Source: Dendrolimus kikuchii (Eukaryota; Arthropoda; Insecta; Lepidoptera; Lasiocampidae). Taken from it: a stretch of DNA of 64,000 nt. Below, one piece after another: positions 1 through 10,572 of this stretch. Under the pieces are notes generated by a model. That model worked only from the letters and a program-made list of their open reading frames with translations. It was not told the DNA's origin and made no database searches. Every line of letters begins with the position of its first letter. Position 1 is the stretch's first letter. Location: contig CM034392.1 in assembly GCA_019925095.2 (NCBI GenBank), positions 22,541,887 through 22,605,886 on the forward strand, written 5' to 3'. Position numbers and translations under genes: made by a program.

Positions 1-1495
1 TCGTAATTCGCCGGATGCGCTAACGAGTGTAATTTTTTTAGCTTCAACGTACGGCATTAGTTTGTTTTTGTTGGCACTGTTTCCGCTTTAGCTTCAACAA
101 CTGGACCTATCAGCAAGATTACCTATTAGAGCTTATTATATATCATTAGAAAATTCTTCAACAAATTAAAATGTCTTTCTATCGAACATTCCGTTCGCGC
201 GACGACGCAATAAAATTCAACCAGCACGACGGAAGGCGACATCTTGTTTGCAGCTTCCTTGTTGCTAGGGATCTTAATAATGATTCGTGAATAAAAGCTT
301 TTGATCTCATCAAAAACATGTAACCGGTATCTGTATTCTTAATTAATGATAGGTAGATTTGTAAATATAATTAGTCTCGCAGAATAATCATATGTACGAG
401 TAATACTTTCCGAATAGGTTTCAGATGAAAGTGTATGTGGAATGAATTCCCCTCGCATGTGAATATAGGTGGAACAGCAGCGTATTTTGGACGGGTATTG
501 TGAGCAATTCGTCATGATTTGCGTATGTAAATCAATGGAGTTTGGTTGTGCGGACGTAACGGTATTTTCGTCGGTTCACGGCAGGAAAGCGGATGCTATA
601 AACACACTTTCAGCTGAGTAACCATCGCAGTAATGAATAAATGTTTCGGTAATAGATCTTAGTTGCGATCTTCCCTGAAATCAATCTTAATTTTGAAGAT
701 GATATAATTATGTTCCTTACTTGGATCTTTTACTTCGATGTTCCTGCAAATACTACTGGTTGTACTTTTGCTTGTGATATTTTAGGACAACTGCACACTG
801 CTTATGAATTACCGGTAGCCAGGACAAAAAACCTAATAATGCATTGACGTGGCTTTAAGATGATAAGGTCTTTGGTGATAGATTGTATTGTAAGGTTATA
901 TATCAAAATTTAATGTCTAAATATTGGTTTTAACTAGCAAACATAGCTTATTAACTAAAACATGTTTAGGTTTCTTTTTTCTTTCGCTTTTTGGCAATAG
1001 GTTCGTTTGTTTAGCCAACAACCATTACTGCCAATGTCAAGTGTGGAAAAGACAAATTTCGGCAGTCAATGCGTATTTAAAAAAAAATAATTATCTTGTT
1101 CACATAAATAAAATACAAAATATTATCACCTGGAAAGACAAAAATAATAAAATATGAAATATAATTTATAACACACACACATAAATATATCACAATTTAA
1201 TATTATACATGTATTCACAAATTATATTAAGGAACATAGAACTGAGCATATAATGAACAAAAAAATATAGTTTGGAGTTTCCTCCTCAGTGCCACACTTA
1301 GAAATAGGAGTATTCAGTACACCAATTGTATTTAAATGGACCGAAGAACATATGTGTGCCAGTCGGTGTCTGAAGATTATGGAAGTCATTGATTTGTTAA
1401 AAGAGTGATATTAGAGAACCAGGTTTTGTTTAGTATAGAAGTTTGAATTTCTCTATAGTGTTTACCTCTATCCAAAGTTGTAGTAGTCCAACTCC
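1..1495. other. AT-rich unique-looking DNA, no gene seen
   Basis: No reading frame with family resemblance. A short CA run lies near 1172-1182. Otherwise nothing recognised. Confidence 0.5.
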
Positions 1496-1499
1496 ATTG

Positions 1500-1850
1500 T
1501 CAGTCTTCAATCAAAAAAAAAAAACTGGCTTTGGAGCATAGGTCTTGCGCCTGAGCAAAGCGGTGTTCAATGCATCTTGAGACAATGGCACTCTTTGCTA
1601 GTGGTCGACAACTACATTGCCATTTGCCACTTATGTTACAATGACTTGGAATCCATTCTAGTACGACTTCAACATTGTCATATAGGTCAAACATTTCTTT
1701 GACTGAAAATTAAGGGAGATTTAGATACATTTGAGAGGTTGACAGTCAGAAAATAATAACCTTTGTGAATTCATTTTTGTTATCCAATACGAATTTAACC
1801 GCCTCCAAAATAGCAATGGTCTACCCGGTAAAAACCGATGTTAAAGAATA
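1500..1850 (-). pseudogene. Decayed LINE RNase H fragment
   Basis: On the minus strand the translation gives AILEAVKFVLDNKNEFTKV, then a stop, then VEVVLEWIPSHCNISGK and, after scrambling, RPLAKSA. This is the RNase H pattern of Jockey/I-type retrotransposons (helix with LEAV, then WIPSH.G, then AD.LAK). Internal stops and a missing GNE motif show an inactive relic. No intact reverse transcriptase lies nearby. Confidence 0.6.
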
Positions 1851-1859
1851 TTTGAAGGT

Positions 1860-2380
1860 TAGCGCGAGTTGATAACTAGGACACCAAACTGTAGTACCAA
1901 CCTTACCCTTTTTGTTTGATTACATTTAATTCTAAGTATTATACAACTGACATGTTACAAAATGAACATTGAAGCTACGCTAAAGTTATGCTGTCAATCA
2001 CATATAACCACAATAAAAGTGACATCCGATGCAAATATAGTGCATTTATTTGAATGAATGAATGAAAATTCTTTATCGTTCACCATACATTAAGACTTTA
2101 GGTACATAAATAATGCGATGTAAGTTAAGCAAAGAAAAAATCTATTTGCATGATATGGAGATTTAATACAAGAAATGTATAAAAATAATATGAACATATG
2201 ACATAAACAAATCGGAGTCCTTAAGTGACTAATGCCGTAAATCTTATATCTTTCTATACATTATTTTACATTGACATTACTTGTATCATGGAAGAATAGT
2301 GTTCTTTTTCCATGCTTGTATGGAGTTTTTGTCAAATTGTAACCAAGTAGTACCGCAAATTAATATATAGTTAAACTAAA
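1860..2380. other. Intergenic or intronic DNA with a possible LINE tail
   Basis: A short GAAT run at about 2053-2068 followed by attctttatcgttcacc resembles the reversed 3' end of a LINE (microsatellite tail plus poly(A)-signal-like region). Nothing else recognised. Confidence 0.3.
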
Positions 2381-2560
2381 TTCTGCCCGCGACTTCGTCC
2401 GCGTGGAGTAGTTAAAAAAGGTAAGTTAAGAAAAACCCCCCGATTTTGAAACATTCTTCATTGGTGCTGCGCTCCTATTGGTCTTAGCGTGATGATATAT
2501 AGTCTATAACCTTCCTCGATAAATGGACTATCTAACACTGAAAGAAAGACCAGTAATTCC
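2381..2560. repeat. Dispersed repeat D, copy 1
   Basis: Contains gcccgcgacttcgtccgcg, the region cattcttcattggtgc, and tcctattggtcttagcg, all found again at 17843-17980. This block is a familiar lepidopteran interspersed repeat; class not assigned. Confidence 0.6.
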
Positions 2561-3140
2561 TGAGATTAGCGTGTTCAAGCAAACAAACAAACTCTTCAGC
2601 TTTATATATTTATATAAGATACCACCCACCGTAAGGTCTGTTTAAATACCAGTTTTATAAAAACCAAAGATTAATTTATTGGATTCTAAGATCAATAGTG
2701 AGTGGTATTGCTCTTTCGGCTAGCAACAGCGATTGAGTTAATTACGATAAATAAATCAGTTATAATCCTAAATATTTCTTCTATTCGATAAATTATAGCG
2801 CCGTTGAATTTAAATATTTGTTAAAAATTTAATTTAAAAAAAACGAAACTTGTTTGCCTTCCATCAAAAACAAGAATCCACGATTACGAGTATAACCAGT
2901 TTTGACAATTATAAATTTTGATTTATATGGCTTAAATGTTTCCTATTTTTAAAAAGTTTACGTCGGTTTTTATGTCATTTGTTAAAATTTTAATGATAAA
3001 GGATATCCTTATATCCTTTATGCTTGTTATTTTCAATTTAATTGCATATTATACAACGAAAAATGAAACGTATATGTTCTAGAATTAGGTGTATTTTTAA
3101 TGGCTTTGGCCTATTTTTCTAAAGAGTTTGAGTTGTGGCC
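2561..3140. other. AT-rich DNA, no gene seen
   Basis: Only a short hairpin, ataaaggata / tatcctttat, at about 2995-3020 stands out. Confidence 0.4.
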
Positions 3141-3149
3141 GGTTCCTAT

Positions 3150-3896
3150 ATCTTCCGCGACGTCGCCATAGTGATCTGGAAAGAACGTCTTAGACGTCCC
3201 AGCGCGGGCCTTGCGACTATTGAAGCGTGGAGACCCGTCCTGCAGGACTGGATTGGACGAAGACACGGCACCCTGACGTTCCGGTTGAGGCAAGTCCTCG
3301 CGGGGCTCCTCTTTCTGCGAGCGCGTTATGCTTGCGAAGGAGGAGGTGGAGCGGGAGCGTGAGGGCACATCACTGCTCCGCGTCCGCCAAAGGAGGACGC
3401 GTCGGCGCCGGAGCGCCAGCCAGGACCTTCGGCCGCCGTAAGCGGGCGGCGCGGGTGGGGCCTCTTGGGGTATAAAGGTTCTCATTCACCTGCACATGCC
3501 GTCGAGATGGGGGCGTGGCGTGTTCCGCGCGTGCTCACCTCTCCTCCTGTGGGGCGAGTTACAGACCGCCCCACGCCTAGAGAGATTGAAAATGCCGGGG
3601 GTAAAAGTAGTCCCCCGGCAGTGGAAGAGGCCTTGCGGGTCTCACGCCTGCCAGGGCTGCGGAGAGGCCAGGTCAAATACCCGTAGCCCTGGCATAAGGC
3701 AAAGAACGGAACACCCAGGGGTTGTAATGGGTATCCCTAACCGGGGAATGGCAATGGCATGGTACCAGTTCTGACTAGGCATGCTGGTGCCACCCCCGAT
3801 CTGGCGAATCCCACACTAGGTCGTGAATTATCCTCCCAAGGTTTTGCCCTTGTCGCGGCTTAGTCCTCAATCGGATTTCCCCTGGTAAAAAAAAGG
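3150..3896 (+). mobile_element. R1-like LINE 3' end, copy 1
   Basis: GC-rich relic. Frame beginning near 3309 gives FCERVMLAKEEVERERE followed by an Arg-rich tail and a stop (about 3439), the usual C-terminus of R1-clade ORF2. A 3' UTR follows and ends in an A-run (gtaaaaaaaagg). The part upstream of 3300 is frame-shifted. It is followed head-to-tail by a second copy of the same family. Family name inferred; only the 3' part remains. Confidence 0.6.
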
Positions 3897-3904
3897 TCCT
3901 TTCG

Positions 3905-4669
3905 AGGCACGGCTGCTTCAGGAGGTACCTATGTCGCCTAGGCCGCGAGCCAACGTCAGGGTGCTATTATTGTGATACAGGCGACGAGGATACGGCGTTG
4001 CACACTGTCCAGACGTGACCTGCTTGGACAGACCAGCGCCAAGATCTCGTTGCCTTTATCGGACTGGATCTTTTGCTCCCGGTCGTGGTTCGCACCATGG
4101 TCGGGAGTCCCCCGGGATGGGAGGCCGTCTCCTCCTTTTGCGAGCGTGTCATGCTTGTTAAGGAGGAGACGGAGTGGGAGTGTGAGCGTACGTCTTTGCT
4201 CTGCTCCCGCTAAAGGAGGACGCGTCGGCACTGGAGGATCAGCTTGGACCTTCGGCCGGAAAGACTTCTCACCCGCCGTTATGCCGTCGAGGTGGGGGCG
4301 TGACGTATTCTACGCGCGCTCACCTCTCCTCCAGTGGGGCGCGTTACAGACCGCCTCACGCAATGAGATCACTAAGATGCAGGGGAGACAAAAATACTTC
4401 CCTCGGCAGTGGATGAGGCTGTCGGGCCACCGCCTGTCAGGGCCAGCGGAGAGGGCTAAGCCATATACCCAGAGCCCTAGCATTAAGGGCAAAGGACGGA
4501 ATATTGAGGGGTTTTAGAGGGTATCCCTAACTGTGGTGTGGCAATAGCATCTTTAGTGCCTAGAGGTGCTAGTGCCACACCGACTTGGAGAATCCCACAC
4601 ACCTGCCGCCACTTTCCCGCATCGCGCGGCCGATGGCTCTCAATCGGGTTTCCCCGCTTAAAAAAAACG
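3905..4669 (+). mobile_element. R1-like LINE 3' end, copy 2
   Basis: Reading from 3962 gives CYYCDTGDEDTALHT, one TGA where the final zinc-knuckle Cys would be expected, then PAWTDQRQDLVAFIGLDLLL, PVVVRTMVGSPPGWEAVSSF and CERVMLVKEETEWECER to a stop. This is the C-terminal zinc-knuckle and tail of an R1-type ORF2, followed by a 3' UTR and an A-run at 4661-4668. It is colinear with copy 1 and with the reverse copy at 53290-53800. Confidence 0.65.
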
Positions 4670-4692
4670 GTTCCTATATCTGACTATTCATT

Positions 4693-4769
4693 CATTGCCT
4701 TACCATCGGTTGAATTTTCACATTCTTGTATGTAGCTTATGTCAAATTTTAACCGATAGTAAGGCAAAT
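4693..4769. repeat. Short foldback (about 26 bp arms)
   Basis: Arm 4693-4718 (ttgccttaccatcggtt) pairs with arm 4744-4769 (aaccgatagtaaggcaa) with a few mismatches and a 25 bp loop. Probably the remnant of a hairpin MITE. A weakly similar stretch lies at 8225-8270. Confidence 0.5.
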
Positions 4770-5345
4770 GCATGGTCGGTAAGATAATTGTAGCTACCGG
4801 CCTTTAGTCCGTATTAAGAATTTATGAGCATTTAGGTTTTGGAACAAAAATTGGATTAGTATAATCTTCTGCCTAAGCCATATAGGGAAGCGGACAGCCA
4901 AAGGAATTGAAATAATTTTTACCATTTTACAAGGCATATTAGCCTCACAGATTTTATATGAGCGTAAACACTTATAACGTCGTAAGTTTGTACAAGCAAA
5001 ATATGTTAGACAATGCATTAATTATTGTTTAAACAGTAATTAGAATTATTTCTATCGGTGTATTTTAAAAGAAGTTGATATTTATTTAAAAGTTAAAAAG
5101 ACGATAAGATGTTATTTTAAAGCCTGCTCTGTTTGTTATATGTAAACAATGTTGGAAATTATTATAACATAATATGTCTGCACCCCTATTGTAGGCCTTA
5201 GAATGACACAAAATAACGGAATTTTTGTTGCAACTTAAAAAGTCATGATTAGCTCTGTACTGAGCTGTGTAAAAATCACTTTAATTTTTTTATCTGCTTC
5301 ATTTTCACGGCCTTGAGAATACACATGTTCTCTTGTAATAAAAAT
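4770..5345. other. AT-rich DNA, nothing recognised
   Basis: No supported gene or repeat. Confidence 0.4.
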
Positions 5346-5347
5346 AT

Positions 5348-5391
5348 GTATGCATTTTAGATAAAGAATCCTCTTTATCTAAAATACATAC
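5348..5391. repeat. Short near-perfect hairpin
   Basis: Arm gtatgcattttagataaag pairs with ctttatctaaaatacatac with one mismatch and a loop of about six bases. Confidence 0.6.
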
Positions 5392-5414
5392 GTTTTTTTT
5401 TTTAATTATTATTA

Positions 5415-5555
5415 ATATCTCTACGGACTCGAGTTCCGTACCCTTTTTTACTACTTAATTTCTATGAAAAATTTGAGACTCCATACACGCTTATTGTTTA
5501 TTTTTGTTAGTGTATGTGACATTATATGTAGTAATTTTTGTGTTTTGATGTACCT
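5415..5555. repeat. Dispersed repeat E, copy 1
   Basis: The blocks gttccgtaccctttttta, ccatacacgcttattg and gatgtaccttaa are repeated in the same order at 19015-19165. About 140 bp, class unknown, likely a retroposon 3' piece. Confidence 0.55.
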
Positions 5556-5574
5556 TAATGAGATAAATGCATAC

Positions 5575-5618
5575 GTTAAAAATGTCTTATGTTTATCCAA
5601 GCATAAGACATTTTTAAC
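5575..5618. repeat. Short perfect hairpin
   Basis: Arms gttaaaaatgtcttatg (5575-5591) and cataagacatttttaac (5602-5618) are perfectly complementary, 17 bp with a 10 base loop. Pairing resumes further out (catac / gtatg). Confidence 0.65.
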
Positions 5619-5639
5619 ATGGTAACGTATGATGATGGT

Positions 5640-8600
5640 GGAAATAATGATTTTACGCGAGCAAGTCTCCTTGAAATCAGTAGAAGTGATAAAAGAACAT
5701 AATATTCCTACTTATGCATAAAATTGACGTTTATATGATCTAAGTACTTATGTAATTAGATATTTGCCAAGAGATATGCTGCTTATAATGTGGTTTATAA
5801 TTAAATTAATAGATACATTAAATAAAATGTTCAATGGATGATTGGACTTTTTAATCTACCTTAAGAATGATGTATGGCTTTATAATGGATGAGGTGAGTC
5901 GGTTGTTTCCTTTCGCTTTTTTATTCTATAAGAGCGAAGATAGTACGCACAGTAACTATATATACACTATTATTTATAAAAATGAATAAAATTTAAGTTT
6001 TTGTATTACTCCATTTATATTGATACTTTAATCAAAAATGCCCTTTAGAATTTTTGCCTGTCTGAAAGTTGATATCATTCATCATAGTAGACTCCGTATG
6101 GTTCCATGGATTTCAAAGAAATATTTTGTTTTCTTATCTTTGATTTCGATATTTTGTTAAGTTTCAGTAAATCGACTTCGAACTTCGGCTCACCGTCAGC
6201 AGACTCCCTAGGGTCGAATGTGCATCCACGCTACTAGATCCAGTAGATCCCCCAAACGACCACCATCGTAAAGTTTCTAGCTTCAACTTAAAAGCCGGTG
6301 GCGCCCTTTATAGTTTTTTATTTGGATTTACTCATATTACTCGTTCTACTCATTCCGCTCGTTTGACTCGGTTCACTCAAATTAACTTAATTGAAATATT
6401 AGAATACAGCGATATTTGTAGTGAATATGAATAGTCTTTGAATTATAGCGAATATAAAAGAAAATCTTACCGGGACGAAACAGCGGGAACAGCTAACATA
6501 CATACATTTATAGTCACCCTTTAAGACTGTTAAATATAACAAGAATAATTTCTAGTTTGCATAATATAGAATCTAGTGTCGACTTCCCTTCTATGAGCAT
6601 AATAAATGTAATTGCAATCAAAGAGACCTTAGTTAATCGATGTGGTAATTATGAAGCTTACCGTCATGTTAGGGCTAACAAGAATGCTGCTATTAAAAGG
6701 GAATGTTGCTTCGCCCCCGCTCCGAGTACCCACGCCTTCCTTTGAGAATTTTTGTTAATTTTTCTAGGTAAACACCAATTTGAATTTCATAATAGATATT
6801 GATTTTATCTTAAATATTAAAACTAATAAATATTGCTTATTTTGTTTACAATTTTAATCTAATTATGTACTTTATAAATGGTATCGCCAGGTCTTTTTTT
6901 TGTCACTTCTTTTTTGGGGCACGCTAATTCTCAAAAATTGTAAGTCCATATTTTTTTTTGTTTTTGTTTATTTTTTTTTAGTTTTTATGGCAACTTTTCA
7001 ATATTTTAGAAATTTCCTTTAAGGGCACTACATGCCCCCACAAGAAAAGCCCTGGGTATAGTGAAATGGAAACAATAGATTTATCATGAAGAAGGAGTAA
7101 ATTTAAGCTCAACATATCAAGAAAAAAGTGATCATTCATCAATCAGTCAGGATCCACTGAATGAGATCAATATGTATGGTGAGCGTAGTGGGCGATCGGT
7201 CGTCGAACTGCGCGGGCGCGGAGTGCCGATGGTGGTGCGCTCTAATTCAATTTAACGACAATCTACTGCACACGGCTGCCAATCTGTTCTCTTGTCACCG
7301 ATGTGTTACCCAACCAGTATCATACTGGTATTGAATAATCCACCTACATGTTGCGCGTATAAAAGAATTATGTTCACTTGATTTTAAATCTCAATTGCGC
7401 AGCCTCCTACCCGATTATTTCAAGTGGCTTTATAATGATTTAATACATAATACATGAAAAATAACGGCTTAAATTCCATAGATAAATCTTTAAATTAGAG
7501 TTCTTCTGTGTCGAAGTGTTATATCTCTTATAATTTATGAATAACGATTAATATTGAAGTGAAACTTTTTTAGAATCGTTGCGTTTTGAAACTCGATGAA
7601 ACGTAAAGGAAATAAACACATAAATCTATAGGACTAAGTCTGCGAAAGAAGTTGGAAATGTTTTGAAGTTTTTCGTTAATACTTCAAATTTCGTGTTTTA
7701 AAGCTTAAATATATTATAAAAATATAATATATGAAATGTGACATCACGAAATTTAGAATCCATCCCAGCCCTAGTCACACTTTGTTTCACTTCTACTGAC
7801 TGTGAACTGCACACACATTTTTTTTAGTATATTCCTAATATTAATGTCAAAATAGGCATCTAGTTACAACCACTTTCTGACCAAGCGAAAATTGTCCGTT
7901 CAATGATTTCATTATTAGATAGTTCGTCGAGTTGTTTTTAACTGAGACCGGATCTGCAAGGATGGCCTGTGTCACCTTGAATACCGGATGCCGGCATTCT
8001 GACGATGGAGCTATCGGCCGTCAATCGTATGAGCGTCTCGATGCATATTATAGTTATATGCCTGTTGGTGTCTGCGATCTCGTGGAGGGCCGTTTTTATT
8101 TTACGACCATCCACGTCCGCTTCGCCAGTCCTCGTACAAGGTCGATATTTCATAAAAGCAAAAGTGCATTGATCGGAGATCTTTACGTGGTATATGCATT
8201 TATCGGTTCAGGTTCTTGTATCTTACTATTCATTTATTTACCTTATCATCCATTGAATTTCGACATTATGTGATCACAGGTATTTCTAGGGAAGAGCTGT
8301 TCCCGTCTGTGAAATCCGCAGCGGAAACAAATTGGACGTGGGCAGACGTCGCCCACATTGAGCTCGATTGACCGCTCGTGGTTCACACATGTGACGACTT
8401 TAATATTATTATCTATTTTTGTTACTCCCAATTTTGACACGCATTAATTTTCTTTTTTACACGTGAGTTTTTCTCAATCTTCGTCAGTAGGTACAAGGTT
8501 AAGGTCGAAAATATATTTTGTTTTAAATTGAATCTCCACAGCTTTACATTAATCAGTGAATAATAATGATATGCAAATTGTGATTTCGAGTGTGGCTTGT

Positions 8601-9235
8601 GTCACAATTTGTAATACTACGAGTTGTTTCCGCACGCTCTATTGTGCCGCTGTCCACAGTAATTTAATCATCTCTTCAACTGACAATAATATGACAAATA
8701 TTGTATTCACGGTTTAAAACTTTTCTGTTTAAGGTTCAAAATTGTTCGTGAATTGAATTCTGTCGTTCCCTTTGATGTTGTACGGGAATATCGACAAAGA
8801 CGGACGTCCGGTGCCGGCCAGGATTTGTTTCACACGAGTGGCACCTCGCCCTCCTTAGAGATGAGCTTTATAACTTTAGTGTTTCGTTCAATGTAAATTG
8901 TTTTTTTTAAGTATAAATTTATTTCCATACTAGTAGTGCCAATGAAGGTAGACCAAAAAAGAGAGGGATGGATTCTGTGAAGGGAAATGTGATGATTTGT
9001 GGCGTGACAGCGGATGTATGTGAAAATAGAAGAATGTGGAAAGAATAAAGACATATTGTGCAGACCCCAAATAATTGAGATATGGTGAAAGAAAAGAGAG
9101 ACAGAGACTAGTAGTGCCAATAAATCTTCGTTCGTTTGTTAGTGAATTGCAACGATGTCACAAAAAAAATCGCGACCGCATCGCTTATTTTTTTGCTGTA
9201 TTCATCTCATTTAACGGAATTAAAAGTATCGGGAT
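5640..9235. other. Long non-coding stretch with possible regulatory islands
   Basis: No gene recognised. Two parts are less AT-rich and of mixed composition: 7150-7260 (CpG-containing, gcgcgggcgcggagtgccg) and 7930-8180. The second contains tttttattttacgac, which resembles posterior Hox sites. Either could be a regulatory element; there is no proof in a single sequence. Confidence 0.3.
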
Positions 9236-9239
9236 ACAG

Positions 9240-9412
9240 GCTAACTCTGTGTTTAGTTTCATGTATTTCGTTCAGTAGTTTTCACGTAATGCTATGGTAG
9301 ACAGACAGATAGGAAAAAATTCTAAAAATGTCCTGGTCCGGCTTAGCCCCTCGATTTTTATCTCATTGTACAAACTCGGCACCCCCAAAAGCTTTATTAT
9401 ATTATGGATAGA
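9240..9412 (+). repeat. Retroposon tail similar to the end of repeat D
   Basis: Carries gacagacagatagg, gcttagcccctcgatttt, cattgtacaaactcg and a TTTATTATAT end. The same order appears at 18200-18350, at the end of repeat D copy 2. Confidence 0.45.
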
Positions 9413-10130
9413 TATCATATCAATCAGAATTAGCTGTCAAAAGTTTTGAAAGGTAAATCCGTAATGAATGGCTCCATCATAAACAAAGTTTGCTTTAAAA
9501 ACTAGCAGTTTTCAACGGATGGGAAGTTCTTGTTGGAAAGAAATTTACAGAGGCTTTAAAAATCCTTCCGGCTCTTTGGTAGTGCGGATAAGCCGTATAT
9601 GTTCATTTCAAAGGGATAGTGTTTGTCCGCTTACACTTGGGTAAACATTGTTTGTGGACTGGATGTGTGATTTCAGCCTTTTGTACTTCCATTGCATCTG
9701 TGGCGTAGGTTTCTACATAGTTAATCTTATTTATACACTTATATGGAAGTCTAGTTTTATATTAAATAAAGATCTATAATTTAGAGTTTCGTCAATAACG
9801 GAATACTTATAGCTACATCATATACGTACGGTCTGGTTTTTATAATGTTGAAGCCATTTTATTTTAAGATTTATTATTATTGATATCACATAGATGCTAT
9901 CTGGAAGAAATTTGTTGTAATAAGAACATGGAATAGAAGAATGGTGTAGTAAAAATCCGTAAAATTGTACATTAACGAATTGAGTTTGGATAATTGTCAT
10001 TAGTCGTAACATGTGTTCAGAGATACCTTTTCAATAGCGTAACAGTGTAGTCAAAAATACTAACTTATAAATTCTCACAAAGAAAATAGGTTTAAACAAA
10101 ATATGTCTAACAGTTTGTCAAATGTCATGT

Positions 10131-10243
10131 CAATGTCAAAGAGGCAAGTGAGGTGTGTAAGAATAAGCCTAAATGGCACTCTGTTGTTCGTGCCTACCCC
10201 GCAAGGGAACTGGCGTGAAGTTATGTATGTATGTATGTATGTA
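10131..10243 (+). mobile_element. RTE-like LINE 3' tail
   Basis: 5'-truncated copy reading aatgtcaaagaggcaag, then cctaccccgcaagggaact, ending in (gtat)n. The same tail ends the longer copies at 24345-24601 and 47824-48176. Confidence 0.7.
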
Positions 10244-10262
10244 GTTTGTCAAATTTTTCATT

Positions 10263-10572
10263 CGTGCAGGAACGGAGAAAGAATACAATTTCCTGCGGCC
10301 GGGCGGCCTGTCGTAAGAGGCGACTAAACAACCCACAGCCAGTTGGTAGGGCATTCGCCCGACTGGATGGCTACCACCCCTGGTCTAGAGCATGCCGCCA
10401 TAACAACTTTGAGTTGTGTTCCGGCATTAGTGACCGGGTTCCAGACTCACTTAAAAGAGCAGCAGCGCATTTGTAGCACCTTTGGTGTTGCAAATGTCCA
10501 TAGGCCATGGTAACCGCTTTCCATCTAGTGGGCCGTCTGCCTGTCTGCTGAACTCCTGCAATTAAAAAAAAA
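10263..10572 (+). repeat. SINE-A, full-length copy
   Basis: About 310 bp, beginning cgtgcaggaacggagaaag and ending actcctgca plus an A-run. Contains ggttccagactc, similar to a pol III B box. At least three other copies share the same 5' end, so this looks like a defined retroposon unit and not a random LINE fragment. Origin unknown. Confidence 0.7.

Noticed and set aside
3111..4517. Overlapping open frames on both strands of the GC-rich block
   Set aside because: GC-rich decayed R1-like LINE; only the frames named in the features have family resemblance.
7932..8273. 113-codon frame as a novel protein gene
   Set aside because: No domain, no splice or promoter support, and composition compatible with a non-coding conserved element.
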